DNA of 64,000 nt from Proluteimonas luteida (GTDB lineage: Bacteria; Pseudomonadota; Gammaproteobacteria; Xanthomonadales; Xanthomonadaceae): positions 248,001 to 312,000 of the forward strand of contig NZ_JAIWPT010000002.1 in assembly GCF_021191695.1 (NCBI RefSeq). The letters run 5' to 3'. Within the stretch, counting starts at the first letter, position 1; every line of letters starts with the position of its first letter. The position numbers were made by a program, and so were the translations under genes. Below, piece by piece: positions 51,826 to 61,014 of this stretch. The notes beneath the pieces are model-generated. The model made no database searches, was not told where the DNA came from, and saw nothing but the letters and a program-made list of their open reading frames with translations.

Positions 51826-53463
51826 ATGCGCCTTGTCCACCCCGCTCTTTCCGCTCTCCCGCTCGCGTTGCTGCTGGCCGCCTGCGGACACGACGATGCG
51901 CCGCCGCCCGCCGCCACGGCCAGCGGCGGCATGAGCCGCGCAGAGATGGTCCGGGAACTCGCCTCCACCCTGCAGGCCTGCTCCTACGATGGCCGCAGCG
52001 AGCAGCTGGACCCGGCGACGCTGACCGGCACCGCGCCGGCCGACTGCCGCTCGATGGTCGAACAGGTCATGGGCTTCACCGGCCTGCCGCAGAACTTCAT
52101 CGTCACCGAGGGTCCGGTCGCGAATGCCGCCGCGGTGATCCTGGCCGACGAGAACCGCATCCCGCAACGGGTGATCGCGTTCAACCGCAATTTCCTCGGC
52201 GAGGTGCGCACGGCCACCGGCGGCAACCCGTGGGCGCCGATCAGCATCATGGCCCACGAGATCGGCCACCACCTGTCCGGGCACACGATCACCGGCACCG
52301 GCAGCCAGCCACCGATCGAACTGGAAGCCGACAAGTTCAGCGGTTTCGTGCTGCAGCGCATGGGCGCCAGCCTCGAGGACGCCAAGAGCGCGATGCAGTC
52401 GCTTGGCACCGACCACGTCACCGACACCCACCCGGCCCGCGCGGACCGCCTCGCCGCGATCCGCGACGGCTGGACCGAAGCCTGCCGGCAGGCCGGGCGC
52501 CCGGATTGTCCGTCGGGCAGCGGCACCGGCGCGGCGCCACCGCAGGCGCCGGCATCGCCGAGGAACGTTTCGGTCCGCTTGCCCGCGCCGTCGGCCCAGA
52601 CGATCCCGTTCAAGTACGGGCGGTTCGTCGTCGACGAGACCGGCAAGCTCGATCCGGAGCTGCTCGAGGGACTCGAAGGCACGCTGTACGACCTGGCGCA
52701 GACCCAGGGCATCGAACTGGCGCTGCTGGTCGTCGACGACCTGAACGGCGTGAGCGCGCAGGACTATGCCTGGGCGATGCTGCGGCAGTTGCGGATCGGC
52801 AAGCTCGACCTCGGCAACGGCGGCGTGTTCGTCGTCGCGCCGAACCAGGGCACCTCGGCGGTCGCCTATGCGCCCGGCGTCGCCAAGCAGCTGGAGTTCG
52901 GCGATCCGCCGAAGCAGTTCGACGGCTGGACCGCGCAGATGTGGCAGCGCTACTGCCTCGACGACGACGGCTGCGGCATCTCCACCCGCAGCCTGCTGAA
53001 CATTGTCGAATCGCAGGTGCGGATGCTGACCAGCCGCGGCGTGACCTTCCAGATCCGCTTCAACGACATCCAGGAGATCCTGGACTACACCAATGCCCGC
53101 CAGGCCGAACGCAGGCAGGGGCGTGCCTGGGACGACAAGCTCGACCAGACCATCGGCTCGCTGGTGCGCTTCAGCGCGACGGTCCGGAATCTCGAACCGG
53201 AGCCGGAGTTCCTCAAGGTCAACGAGGCGATCGTCAAGGATGGCCGCTGGCGCGCGATCACCGTCGAGACCGAGGACGGCAACGAGGTCACGCTGTACAT
53301 GCAGCCGCAGACCGAGCAGCTGATGCCCACCGGCCGGCTGGAGGCCGGGAAGCGCTACACCTTCGTCGGCGAACTGACGACGCCCGGCCAGTTCCACACC
53401 AACGCCGGCGTGCAGCAGGGCAACGCGCAGCTGTGGCTCTTCAGCTACGACCCGTTGAGCTGA
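51826..53463 (+). CDS. Lipoprotein with M48-like metalloprotease and TPM-like domains
   Basis: A 545-residue lipoprotein: signal 'LPLALLLAAC' with lipidated Cys20. Residues about 85-230 hold a zinc-protease core, 'MAHEIGHHL' (His144, Glu145, His148) with a third ligand in 'IELEADKFSGF' (Glu165), like M48 peptidases. Residues about 265-400 resemble a TPM (TLP18.3/Psb32/MOLO-1) domain ('DETGKLDPELLEGLEGTLYDLA', 'ELALLVVDDLNG'). The last 100 residues form a beta-rich domain I cannot name. An AGGAG site supports ATG 51826. Protease activity at the envelope is likely; the fusion is unusual. Confidence 0.7.
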   Translation: MRLVHPALSALPLALLLAACGHDDAPPPAATASGGMSRAEMVRELASTLQACSYDGRSEQLDPATLTGTAPADCRSMVEQVMGFTGLPQNFIVTEGPVANAAAVILADENRIPQRVIAFNRNFLGEVRTATGGNPWAPISIMAHEIGHHLSGHTITGTGSQPPIELEADKFSGFVLQRMGASLEDAKSAMQSLGTDHVTDTHPARADRLAAIRDGWTEACRQAGRPDCPSGSGTGAAPPQAPASPRNVSVRLPAPSAQTIPFKYGRFVVDETGKLDPELLEGLEGTLYDLAQTQGIELALLVVDDLNGVSAQDYAWAMLRQLRIGKLDLGNGGVFVVAPNQGTSAVAYAPGVAKQLEFGDPPKQFDGWTAQMWQRYCLDDDGCGISTRSLLNIVESQVRMLTSRGVTFQIRFNDIQEILDYTNARQAERRQGRAWDDKLDQTIGSLVRFSATVRNLEPEPEFLKVNEAIVKDGRWRAITVETEDGNEVTLYMQPQTEQLMPTGRLEAGKRYTFVGELTTPGQFHTNAGVQQGNAQLWLFSYDPLS

Positions 53464-53541
53464 GCACCCGGAGCGGACGCCGCGCACGGCGCCTCGCGCG
53501 CCGTGCGCGCATAATGGCGATCCGACCGCAGGAGATCCGTC

Positions 53542-53838
53542 ATGTCCGCCACCCGTTCCGCCATCCTCGCCGCCGCCCTGCTGGCCCTGTCCGCCTGCGC
53601 GACCACCGGTACGGACGGGCTGCCGCACGGCATCCCCGAGGACGCCGAACAGGTCACCCGCGTCGAATCCAACGGCGACCGCATCACCGAGTTCCGCATC
53701 GCCGGCCAGTTGCGCGCGATCCAGGTGGTGCCCTCGCGCGGCCCGACCTACTACCTGTACGACCACGACGGCGACGGCCGGATCGACAACGAAGGCGACA
53801 ACCCGCCGCAGACCTATTTCAAGCTGTTCGGCTGGTAG
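53542..53838 (+). CDS. DUF2782 family lipoprotein
   Basis: A 98-residue lipoprotein with lipobox 'LLALSAC' and the DUF2782 core 'RITEFRIAGQLRAIQVVPSRGPTYYLYD', followed by an Asp-rich 'HDGDGRIDNEGD' loop that could bind calcium. DUF2782 genes lie near polA in other Gammaproteobacteria, as here (about 2.9 kb away). The function is unknown. It is 27 bases before the oxidoreductase gene, probably in one transcript. Confidence 0.82.
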   Translation: MSATRSAILAAALLALSACATTGTDGLPHGIPEDAEQVTRVESNGDRITEFRIAGQLRAIQVVPSRGPTYYLYDHDGDGRIDNEGDNPPQTYFKLFGW

Positions 53839-53865
53839 GTCCGGTCCACGGCCCGGCACGTCCCG

Positions 53866-54915
53866 ATGCCTGCCGCCCCGCTGCAGGTCGCGCTGGTCGG
53901 CTACGGCCTGGCGGGCCGCGTGTTCCATGCCCCGCTGCTGCAGGCCACGCCGGGCCTGCGGCTGCGCACCGTGGTCTCGCGCGACGCGGCCAGGGTGCAT
54001 GCCGATCTCCCGGAGGTCGCGGTCGTCGCCGACCCGCACGCCGCCTTCGCCGACCCGGCGATCGATCTGGTCGTGATCGCCGCGCCCAACGCGGTGCACG
54101 TACCGCTGGCGATCGCCGCGATCGAGGCCGGGCGCCACGTGGTCGTCGACAAGCCGTTCGCGTTGGACCCTGCCGGGGCCGAAGCCGTGATCGCGGCAGC
54201 CGGACGCGCCGGACGCATCGTCAGCGTGTTCCACAACCGGCGCTGGGACGCGGACTTCCTCGCCCTGCGCACGCTCGTCGATGACGGCACGCTCGGTACC
54301 GTCTCGGAACTGCATTCGCATTTCGACCGCTTCCGGCCCACGGTACCCGACCGCTGGCGCGAACGCCCGGGCCCCGGCGCCGGCCTGTGGTTCGACCTCG
54401 GCCCGCACCTGGTCGACCAGGCGCTGCAGCTGTTCGGCCTGCCGGACGCGGTACAGGCCGACATCGCGATCCAGCGCGACGGCGCCGAGGTCGACGACTG
54501 GTTTCATGTCGTGCTGCGCTATCCGCGAATGCGTGCAGTGCTGCACGCCGGCGCGCTGGTGCCCGACAACGGCCTGCGCTTCGCCGTGCACGGCAGCGGC
54601 GGCAGCTGGGTCAAGCGCGGGCTGGATCCGCAGGAGGCGGCGCTGCGCAGCGGCGACACGCCCGGCGATGCCGGCTGGGGCGTGGATCCTGCGCCCGGCC
54701 GCCTGCTGCGGGTCGCCGGCGATGGCGGCCTGCACGACGACGACGGCCCGGCACCGCCGGGCGACTACCGCGCCTACTACGCGGGCCTGCGCGACGCGCT
54801 GCTGGGCCGCGGACCGCCGCCGGTCACCACCGGCGAGGCGCTGGCGGTGATGCGCGTGCTGCAGGCCGGCATCGACAGCGCCGCCGGCGGGCGCACGATC
54901 CCGCTGTCCACGTAG
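53866..54915 (+). CDS. Gfo/Idh/MocA family oxidoreductase
   Basis: A 349-residue NAD(P)-dependent oxidoreductase. The Rossmann motif is 'VALVGYGLAGRVFHAPLL'. The family 'DKPFALD' with the catalytic Lys follows near 95 ('VVVDKPFALDPAGAEA'), and 'WFDLGPHLVDQAL' holds the C-terminal catalytic His. It resembles YdgJ/YhhX-type enzymes, which act on sugar derivatives; the substrate is not known. It converges with the S46 peptidase gene, 28 bases between stops. Confidence 0.9.
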   Translation: MPAAPLQVALVGYGLAGRVFHAPLLQATPGLRLRTVVSRDAARVHADLPEVAVVADPHAAFADPAIDLVVIAAPNAVHVPLAIAAIEAGRHVVVDKPFALDPAGAEAVIAAAGRAGRIVSVFHNRRWDADFLALRTLVDDGTLGTVSELHSHFDRFRPTVPDRWRERPGPGAGLWFDLGPHLVDQALQLFGLPDAVQADIAIQRDGAEVDDWFHVVLRYPRMRAVLHAGALVPDNGLRFAVHGSGGSWVKRGLDPQEAALRSGDTPGDAGWGVDPAPGRLLRVAGDGGLHDDDGPAPPGDYRAYYAGLRDALLGRGPPPVTTGEALAVMRVLQAGIDSAAGGRTIPLST

Positions 54916-54943
54916 AGCGGAGCAAGCCCGCTCTAGGGCGGGA

Positions 54944-56980
54944 TCATTCCTGCAGCAGTTCGTCGACCAGCGTGTCCGCCCCGTAGACGGTCTTCAGCGC
55001 CTCGACGATCGCGCCGCTGTGCACCGACACCGTGCGGTTGAGGCGCGGGTCGTACCAGAAGCTGCCGCCCAGCGAGTGGATGTTGCCGTCGAACGCCAGC
55101 CCGACCACCCGCGCATCGCGGTCGATGACCGGGCTGCCGGAATTGCCGCCGATGATGTCGTTGCTACTGACGAAGTTGAAGCGCGTGTCGAGCGCCAGCC
55201 GCGACTCGGCGTCGAGCCAGCGCTGCGGCAGCGCATAGGGCTCGGCACCGGTGTTGCGCGCGAACACGCCGGCGATCTCGGTGAACGGCGCGACCGGCTT
55301 GCCGTTCTCCTCCCATCCCTGCACCTCGCCGTACGACAGGCGCAGCGTGAACGTCGCATCGGGGTAGACGCTGGTACCGAGCTTGTCGAACCGCACCCTG
55401 GCGATCTGCGTCGCGCTGCGCGACTCGATCGAGGCCACTTCGGATTCCTGGCGCTTGCGCAGCGCGCGCGCCGGCGCGTCGACCAGCCGGGCGAGTGCGA
55501 TGAACGGATCTTCGGATGCGGCCACCGCGCGCTCGCCGCCGTCCCACAGGCGCTCGCGCGTCGCGACATCGGCCAGGGTGCTGCCCTCGACCAATGACCT
55601 GGCGACCTGCGCCGGCGACCGGTCGCCCAGCACGTCCTTGACCAGCGGATCGTCGGTGCCGAGCAGTTCGCGCAGCTTGGTCAGCGACCACGTCAGCTTG
55701 GCGATCTCGAACTCGGGATGGATCGGCGCGCTGCTGAGCAGGGTCTGGCGCAGGCGGCCCTGGCCGGCGTCCTGGAACTCGGGCAGGCGCGCGTCGTTGG
55801 GCTTGGCGCGTTCGCCGGCGCCGCGCAGCAGGGTGCGGGCGATGGTGAACAGACGGGTGTCGAACGCACGCCCCTGCTCGAGCAGCATGTACGGTACCGC
55901 CAGTTCGCGCGCGGTCTGCTGCGCCGCGGCCACGTCGTCCCATGGCGCCTGGTCGACGCCCTCGCGCAGCGCCGCCTCCTCGGCACGCTTGGCCGCGAAC
56001 ACCGCCGGATCGAGCAGCGCCTGCAGCTGGCCGCGGAACACCTTGTAGCTGTTGTCGGTGAAGGTGAGGTCCGACTGCGCCTGGCGCGCGGCCTCGTCGT
56101 CGATGCGCCCGTACTGGCCCAGCATGGCGCGGCGCTCGGCCAGCCACAGCAGGTTGTTGATCAGGTTCACGTCGCGCACGGTCTCCAGCTGCGCCACGGT
56201 GAGCTGGCGCTGGGTGCGGCCGGGATGGCCGGTGACCATGACCAGTTCGCCGGCCTCGGCGCCGGCCGGGTCGAGCGCGAAATGATGTTCGATGCTGGCC
56301 GGCCGGCCGTCCTCGTAGGCGCGCAGCAGGCCCGCGTCGAGGTTGTAGCGCGGGAAATTGAAATTGTCCGGATCGCCGCCGAAGAAACCGACCGAATACT
56401 CGGGCGAGAACACCAGGCGCACATCGGAATAGCGGTGGTAGCGATAGAGGTGCTGCTGGCCGCCGTTGTAGAGCTCGACCACGTCGCAGCGCGTGGTCGC
56501 TTCCGCATCGCCGACGCATTCCGACTCGATGCGGCTCTTCTCGGCGTTGCGCGCATCCACGTAGTCCTGTCCGCTGCGGCCCTCGACCGCGCCGGCGAGA
56601 CGGTCGCTGACGTCGGTGATGTCGAGCAGCACGTTCAGTTCCTCGGCCGGGCACTGCAGCTCGTCGCCGCGCGCATTGGCGACGAAGCCCCCGTTCTGGA
56701 GGTCGCGCTCGGGCGAGGAGAGTCCCTGCACGCAGCCGACGATGCAGTGCGCATTGGTCAGCACCAGGCCGTCGGGCGAGACGAACGAGCCCGAGCAACC
56801 GCCCGCCAGCCGCACCGACGAGCGCATCGCATGGGTGACCCAGGCGTCGTCGGGCGCGAAGCCGTAGCTTGCCTGCAGGTCGGCCAGCGGCAGGTTGTCG
56901 AGCGTCCACATGCCCTCGGCGGCGAGCAGCGGGGCGGACACGAGGCCTGCGACGGCCAGGGCGAGTGCATGTCGGGTCAT
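54944..56980 (-). CDS. S46-family dipeptidyl-peptidase, DPP7-like
   Basis: A 678-residue exported serine peptidase. The signal peptide is residues 1-21. The chymotrypsin-like triad includes His78 ('LTNAHCIVG') and Ser614 ('GGNSGSPV'). In the family a residue after the Ser decides specificity: Arg in DPP11 (acidic P1), Gly in DPP7 (hydrophobic P1). Here 'GLAFDGN' gives Gly632, so DPP7-type activity is predicted. It removes dipeptides from the N-terminus of peptides in the periplasm. The start ATG 56980 places the signal peptide correctly. With the S9 peptidase at 42.8 kb it suggests peptide feeding. Confidence 0.92.
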   Translation of the reverse strand: MTRHALALAVAGLVSAPLLAAEGMWTLDNLPLADLQASYGFAPDDAWVTHAMRSSVRLAGGCSGSFVSPDGLVLTNAHCIVGCVQGLSSPERDLQNGGFVANARGDELQCPAEELNVLLDITDVSDRLAGAVEGRSGQDYVDARNAEKSRIESECVGDAEATTRCDVVELYNGGQQHLYRYHRYSDVRLVFSPEYSVGFFGGDPDNFNFPRYNLDAGLLRAYEDGRPASIEHHFALDPAGAEAGELVMVTGHPGRTQRQLTVAQLETVRDVNLINNLLWLAERRAMLGQYGRIDDEAARQAQSDLTFTDNSYKVFRGQLQALLDPAVFAAKRAEEAALREGVDQAPWDDVAAAQQTARELAVPYMLLEQGRAFDTRLFTIARTLLRGAGERAKPNDARLPEFQDAGQGRLRQTLLSSAPIHPEFEIAKLTWSLTKLRELLGTDDPLVKDVLGDRSPAQVARSLVEGSTLADVATRERLWDGGERAVAASEDPFIALARLVDAPARALRKRQESEVASIESRSATQIARVRFDKLGTSVYPDATFTLRLSYGEVQGWEENGKPVAPFTEIAGVFARNTGAEPYALPQRWLDAESRLALDTRFNFVSSNDIIGGNSGSPVIDRDARVVGLAFDGNIHSLGGSFWYDPRLNRTVSVHSGAIVEALKTVYGADTLVDELLQE

Positions 56981-57116
56981 GGGACTTCCGGGCAATTGGC
57001 GATTGCACAGAATACTGCAGCCGTCGGCGGCTCCCATGCCGGGACCGCGCATCCGTCCGCGCCGGGACCGCAACGGACGACCGATGGCCACTGCACTACG
57101 GCCCGGAACCAGCTTG

Positions 57117-57563
57117 TCAGCGGACGACCAGGACCGGCAGCGTGCTGCGGGTGACCACGGCCTGGGTCTGGCTGCCGAGCAGCAGCCGGCCCAGGCCGCT
57201 GCGCCCGTGCGAGGCCATGACGATCAGGTCGCAGCCCTGGGTGGCGGCGGTTTCGAGGATCGCATCGGCCGGCGGCCGTTCCGGCAGGTACACCGTCTCG
57301 ACCGCGACGCCACGATCCTGCGCCAGCGCCGCGGCGGCGCCGAGGACCTTGTCGGCGGCTTCCTTGCAGCCGCTGCGATAGTCGTCGAGCAGCTCGGCCG
57401 ATGCGCCGAGCGTCATCGCATCGCCGAGGCCGGTATGCCACGGTTCCGATACGGTCACGACCACGAGCCGCGCGTGCAGGTCCGCGGCCAGCGCGACCGC
57501 CTGTTCGACGCCGCGTGCGGCGAGATCGGAGCCATCGGTGGCGACGAGGATGTTGCGGTACAT
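57117..57563 (-). CDS. Universal stress protein (UspA family)
   Basis: A 148-residue universal stress protein with the ATP-binding type motif 'SHGRSGLGRLLLGS' (G-x2-G-x9-G-S/T) near 125-140 and the standard start 'MYRNILVATDGSDLA'. It is likely a cytoplasmic dimer that binds ATP under stress. It stands alone between the S46 peptidase and uvrD genes. The 110-base gap before uvrD shows a possible -10 TATAGT on the minus strand. Confidence 0.93.
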   Translation of the reverse strand: MYRNILVATDGSDLAARGVEQAVALAADLHARLVVVTVSEPWHTGLGDAMTLGASAELLDDYRSGCKEAADKVLGAAAALAQDRGVAVETVYLPERPPADAILETAATQGCDLIVMASHGRSGLGRLLLGSQTQAVVTRSTLPVLVVR

Positions 57564-57673
57564 GACGTTCTCCCGGGGCTGACGAGGATCGACAACCCGA
57601 CTATACGCGCCTGCCCGGCCCGGAGCGGGCACGGCAACCGCGTGGGAAGCCCGGACGGTGTCTGCCGCCCCGC

Positions 57674-59869
57674 CTACGCCGGCTGCAGGTTGGCGTAGGC
57701 CAGCACCAGCCACTTGCTGCCGGCGTCGTCGAAGTTCACCTGCACACGCGCGTGCGCGCCGTCGCCTTCGATGTCGGTGACCGTGCCGGTGCCGAACTTC
57801 GCGTGGCTGACGTTCTGGCCGAGGCGGATCCCGGTCGTCGGCGCGAGGCTGGCATGGCCGTAGTCCGGCCGCTGCCGCTGCGGGAACGACGCGCGCATGA
57901 CCTGCTGCCGCGGGCGCACCTCGTTGAGTAGCACCGGCGGGATCTCGCGCAGGAAGCGCGAGGGAATGCCGAGCATGTCCTGGCCATGCAGGCGCCGCGC
58001 CTCGGCGTAGCTGAGCACCAGCTTCTGCCGCGCGCGGGTGATGCCGACATACGCGAGCCGGCGTTCCTCCTCCAGCCGGCCGCTCTCCTCGACCGAACGC
58101 GCGTTGGGGAACAGCCCTTCCTCCAGCCCGACCAGGAACACCAGCGGGAACTCCAGGCCCTTGGCGCTGTGCAGGGTCATCAGCTGCACGCCGTCCTCGC
58201 CGGCCTGCGCCTGGCCCTCGCCGGCCTCCAGCGCGGCGTAGGCGAGGAACGCGACCAGCTCGGTCAGCTGGGCACTCTCTTCGTCGTCGCCGCGCACGAA
58301 GCGCGAGGCCACCGACACCAGTTCGTCGAGGTTCTCCACGCGCGAATCGGCGCTGCCCTTCGATTCGTTGGTGTAATGCACGCGCAGGCCCGAACGCGCC
58401 AGCACGTGGTCGATCTTGTCCTTGAGCGGCAGCTCGGCGACCTCGTCCGCGAGCGCATCGATCAGCTGGTGGAACCCGGCGAGCGCGTTGCGCGCCCGCG
58501 CGGCGAGGGTGTTGCCCTGCGCGACCTGCTGCGAGGCGGCCCACAGCGACAGCGCGTGTTCGCGCGCATGGCGCCGGACCTCGTCGAGCGTGCGCTCGCC
58601 GATGCCGCGCGTGGGCGTATTGACCGCACGCTCGAACGCCGCGTCGTCGTCGCGGCTGGTCACCAGCCGCAGGTATGCGAGGGTGTCCTTGATCTCGGCA
58701 CGCTCGAAGAAGCGCACGCCGCCATAGACCCGGTACGGCACCTGCTCGGCGACCAGCTGCTCTTCCAGCGCGCGCGACTGCGCGTTGCTGCGGTACAGGA
58801 TCGCCGCGTCGCCATGGCTGCCGCCGTCACGCACCCATTGGGCGATGCGCTCGACCACGTAGCGCGCCTCGTCGATCTCGTTGTAGGCCGCGTACAGGTC
58901 GATCGGATCGCCCTCGCCGCTGTCGGTCCACAGCTGCTTGCCGAGGCGCTCGGGATTGTGCGCGATGACCGCGTTCGCGGCGCCGAGGATGTTGGCGGTG
59001 GAGCGGTAGTTCTGTTCCAGGCGGATGGTCTGCGCGCCCGGGTAGTCGCGCAGGAAGCGCTGCACGTTCTCGACCTTGGCCCCGCGCCAGCCGTAGATCG
59101 CCTGGTCGTCGTCGCCGACCACGAACACCTTGCCGCCGCTCCCGTCGGCACCGCTGCCGGCCAGCACGCGGATGAACGCGTACTGGATCGCATTGGTGTC
59201 CTGGAACTCGTCGACCAGGATGTGCCCGAAGCGCTGGCGGTAGTGCGCCAGCAGCGCCGGCGTGTCGCGCAGCAGTTCGTGGGCGCGCAGCAGGATCTCG
59301 GCGAAATCGACCAGGCCGGCGCGGTCGCAGCGTTCCTGGTACAGCGTGTAGGCCTTGAGCATCACCCCCGACCATTCGTCGCCGACGGCCTGGATGTGCT
59401 GCGGGCGCCGGCCCTCGTCCTTCTGTTCGTTGATCCACCAGGCGATCTGCCGCGGCGGGAAGCGCGCGTCGTCGAGTTCCAGCTGCTGGACCACGCGCTT
59501 GACCAGCCGCAGCTGGTCGTCGCTGTCGAGGATCTGGAAACCCTCGGGCAGTTTCGCGTCCTGCCAGTGCAACCGCAGCAGCCGGTGCGCGAGGCCGTGG
59601 AAGGTACCGATCCACATGCCGCGTGCGCCGCGCGGCAGCTGCGCGTCGACGCGGTGGCGCATCTCCGCGGCGGCCTTGTTGGTGAAGGTCACCGCGAAGA
59701 TGCCATGGGTTGGCACGCCGAGCACTTCGTTGAGCCAGGCGATGCGATGGGTCAGGACCCGGGTCTTGCCGCTGCCGGCGCCGGCGAGCACCAGATAGTG
59801 GCCATCGGGCGCGGACACGGCCTGGCGCTGGGCCGCGTTGAGCCCGTCGAGCAAATGCGAAACATCCAT
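57674..59869 (-). CDS. uvrD: DNA helicase II UvrD
   Basis: A 731-residue SF1 3'-5' helicase for nucleotide-excision and mismatch repair. Motifs: Walker A 'AGAGSGKT', Ia 'FTNKAAAEM', II 'VDEFQDTN', III 'DDDQAIYGWRGA', IV 'QNYRS', V 'TLHSAKGLEFPLVF', VI 'YVGITRARQKL'. The C-terminal Tudor-like domain is 'VSHAKFGTGTVTDIEGDG'. ATG 59869 gives 'MDVSHLLDGLNAAQ', nearly the E. coli UvrD start, so the GTG at 59875 is not used. It starts 75 bases after the yqhA stop and may follow it. Confidence 0.96.
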   Translation of the reverse strand: MDVSHLLDGLNAAQRQAVSAPDGHYLVLAGAGSGKTRVLTHRIAWLNEVLGVPTHGIFAVTFTNKAAAEMRHRVDAQLPRGARGMWIGTFHGLAHRLLRLHWQDAKLPEGFQILDSDDQLRLVKRVVQQLELDDARFPPRQIAWWINEQKDEGRRPQHIQAVGDEWSGVMLKAYTLYQERCDRAGLVDFAEILLRAHELLRDTPALLAHYRQRFGHILVDEFQDTNAIQYAFIRVLAGSGADGSGGKVFVVGDDDQAIYGWRGAKVENVQRFLRDYPGAQTIRLEQNYRSTANILGAANAVIAHNPERLGKQLWTDSGEGDPIDLYAAYNEIDEARYVVERIAQWVRDGGSHGDAAILYRSNAQSRALEEQLVAEQVPYRVYGGVRFFERAEIKDTLAYLRLVTSRDDDAAFERAVNTPTRGIGERTLDEVRRHAREHALSLWAASQQVAQGNTLAARARNALAGFHQLIDALADEVAELPLKDKIDHVLARSGLRVHYTNESKGSADSRVENLDELVSVASRFVRGDDEESAQLTELVAFLAYAALEAGEGQAQAGEDGVQLMTLHSAKGLEFPLVFLVGLEEGLFPNARSVEESGRLEEERRLAYVGITRARQKLVLSYAEARRLHGQDMLGIPSRFLREIPPVLLNEVRPRQQVMRASFPQRQRPDYGHASLAPTTGIRLGQNVSHAKFGTGTVTDIEGDGAHARVQVNFDDAGSKWLVLAYANLQPA

Positions 59870-59943
59870 CGGCACATTCTACGCGCCCGCCCGTCGCGCC
59901 GGACGAGACCGGCGGGCGCGGCGCGGGGATTCGCGCCGCGCCG

Positions 59944-60600
59944 TCAGTGCGCGGCGTGTTCGCGCTTGGCCGTGCTGCCGGTCATCAGCTTGTCGGTGTA
60001 GGCGATGCCCATCGCCGACAGGATGAAGCCGCCGTGGATCAGCGTCTGCCACATCACCCCCGCGGCGGTCACTTTGGTACAGGCCGGCGCGGCCAGCGTC
60101 AGCCCGGCGGCGACCGCCTGCGCATGGGCGCTGGCGGCGGCGATGAAGTCGGACGAGCCGCAGACCGGCAGGCCCACCTCGCCGGCGGCGATGAAGGTCT
60201 TGAGCAGGTGGATCGACGAGATGCCGATGATCGCCATCGCCAGCTTGACCTTGAGCACGCTGGCGTTGACGTGGCTCAGCCATTCCGGCTGGTCGGGATG
60301 GTTCTGCAGGCCGAGCCGCGAGACGAAGGTCTCGTAGCCGCCGACGATCACCATCACCAGCAGGTTGGAGATCATCACCACGTCGATGAGCCCCAGCACC
60401 AGCAGCATGATGCCCTGCTCGTCCAGGGTGTTGGCGCCCTCGACGAGGTGCCACAGCTCCTTGATGAAGAGGAAGACGTAGACGCACTGGGCGACGATCA
60501 GGCCCAGGTACAGCGGCAACTGCAGCCAGCGGGATCCGAAGATCAGCAGGGACAGCGGATTGGGACGGGGAGGCGGAACGGAAGCGGAGGTGCTGGACAT
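59944..60600 (-). CDS. YqhA family (UPF0114) inner-membrane protein
   Basis: A 218-residue membrane protein of the UPF0114/TIGR00645 family, with three to four helices. The family segments '[21 protein letters not shown]', '[20 protein letters not shown]' and '[19 protein letters not shown]' are visible. An insert of about 40 residues between 160 and 195 ('[19 protein letters not shown]') with two Cys is unlike E. coli YqhA (164 residues). The function is unknown; structural relatives are channels. It lies upstream of uvrD. Confidence 0.88.
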   Translation of the reverse strand: MSSTSASVPPPRPNPLSLLIFGSRWLQLPLYLGLIVAQCVYVFLFIKELWHLVEGANTLDEQGIMLLVLGLIDVVMISNLLVMVIVGGYETFVSRLGLQNHPDQPEWLSHVNASVLKVKLAMAIIGISSIHLLKTFIAAGEVGLPVCGSSDFIAAASAHAQAVAAGLTLAAPACTKVTAAGVMWQTLIHGGFILSAMGIAYTDKLMTGSTAKREHAAH

Positions 60601-61014
60601 GAGGTCGCAAGGAATGCTGCAGTGCAAAATCGTAGCGGTTCGATGGCCTGCGCCGCAACGCCGGCGCTGACCGGCGGGGGCGCCGGCACCCTTCGCCAGC
60701 TGCCGTTCCGGGGACGAGCGGACTGCCCGCCTCCCTCGCAGTTGCGGATCGACCGGTCCCCGCTGCGCTTCCGGCAATCCGCATCGCACCCGCTTCCACG
60801 GACAGGTTGCAGCGCCCGACCCGCGCGGGGCGCGGCGCAAACCCGTGCTGCGAAGCAGCATCGAACACGCATGCGCACGTCGCCATCGCGTTGCCGGCGG
60901 CATTATCCGGCGCCGGTCCCGGGCATCGATTGACAGCGTTGTCAGAGGCACGTACAAGCGCCTGTCAAAGGCCGGTGTCCGGCCGATGCCGCAGCCCTGG
61001 GGAGGGAACGACAC
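60601..61014. other. Intergenic region between yqhA and the TonB receptor gene
   Basis: A 414-base divergent region. It carries the receptor promoter and operator at 60930-60958. The rest is GC-rich with no protein-like frame, RNA structure or known repeat that I can name. Confidence 0.6.
60930..60958 (+). promoter_or_regulatory. Promoter of the TonB receptor gene with overlapping LacI-type operator
   Basis: TTGACA (60930-60935) is a consensus -35 box, followed after exactly 17 bases by TACAAG (60953-60958) as a -10. TGACAGCGTTGTCA (60931-60944) overlaps the -35 and has TGACA/TGTCA arms around a CG-centred core, the form of LacI-family operators in sugar-use regulons. A sugar-responsive repressor is therefore likely; no lacI gene is in the window. 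Confidence 0.6.
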
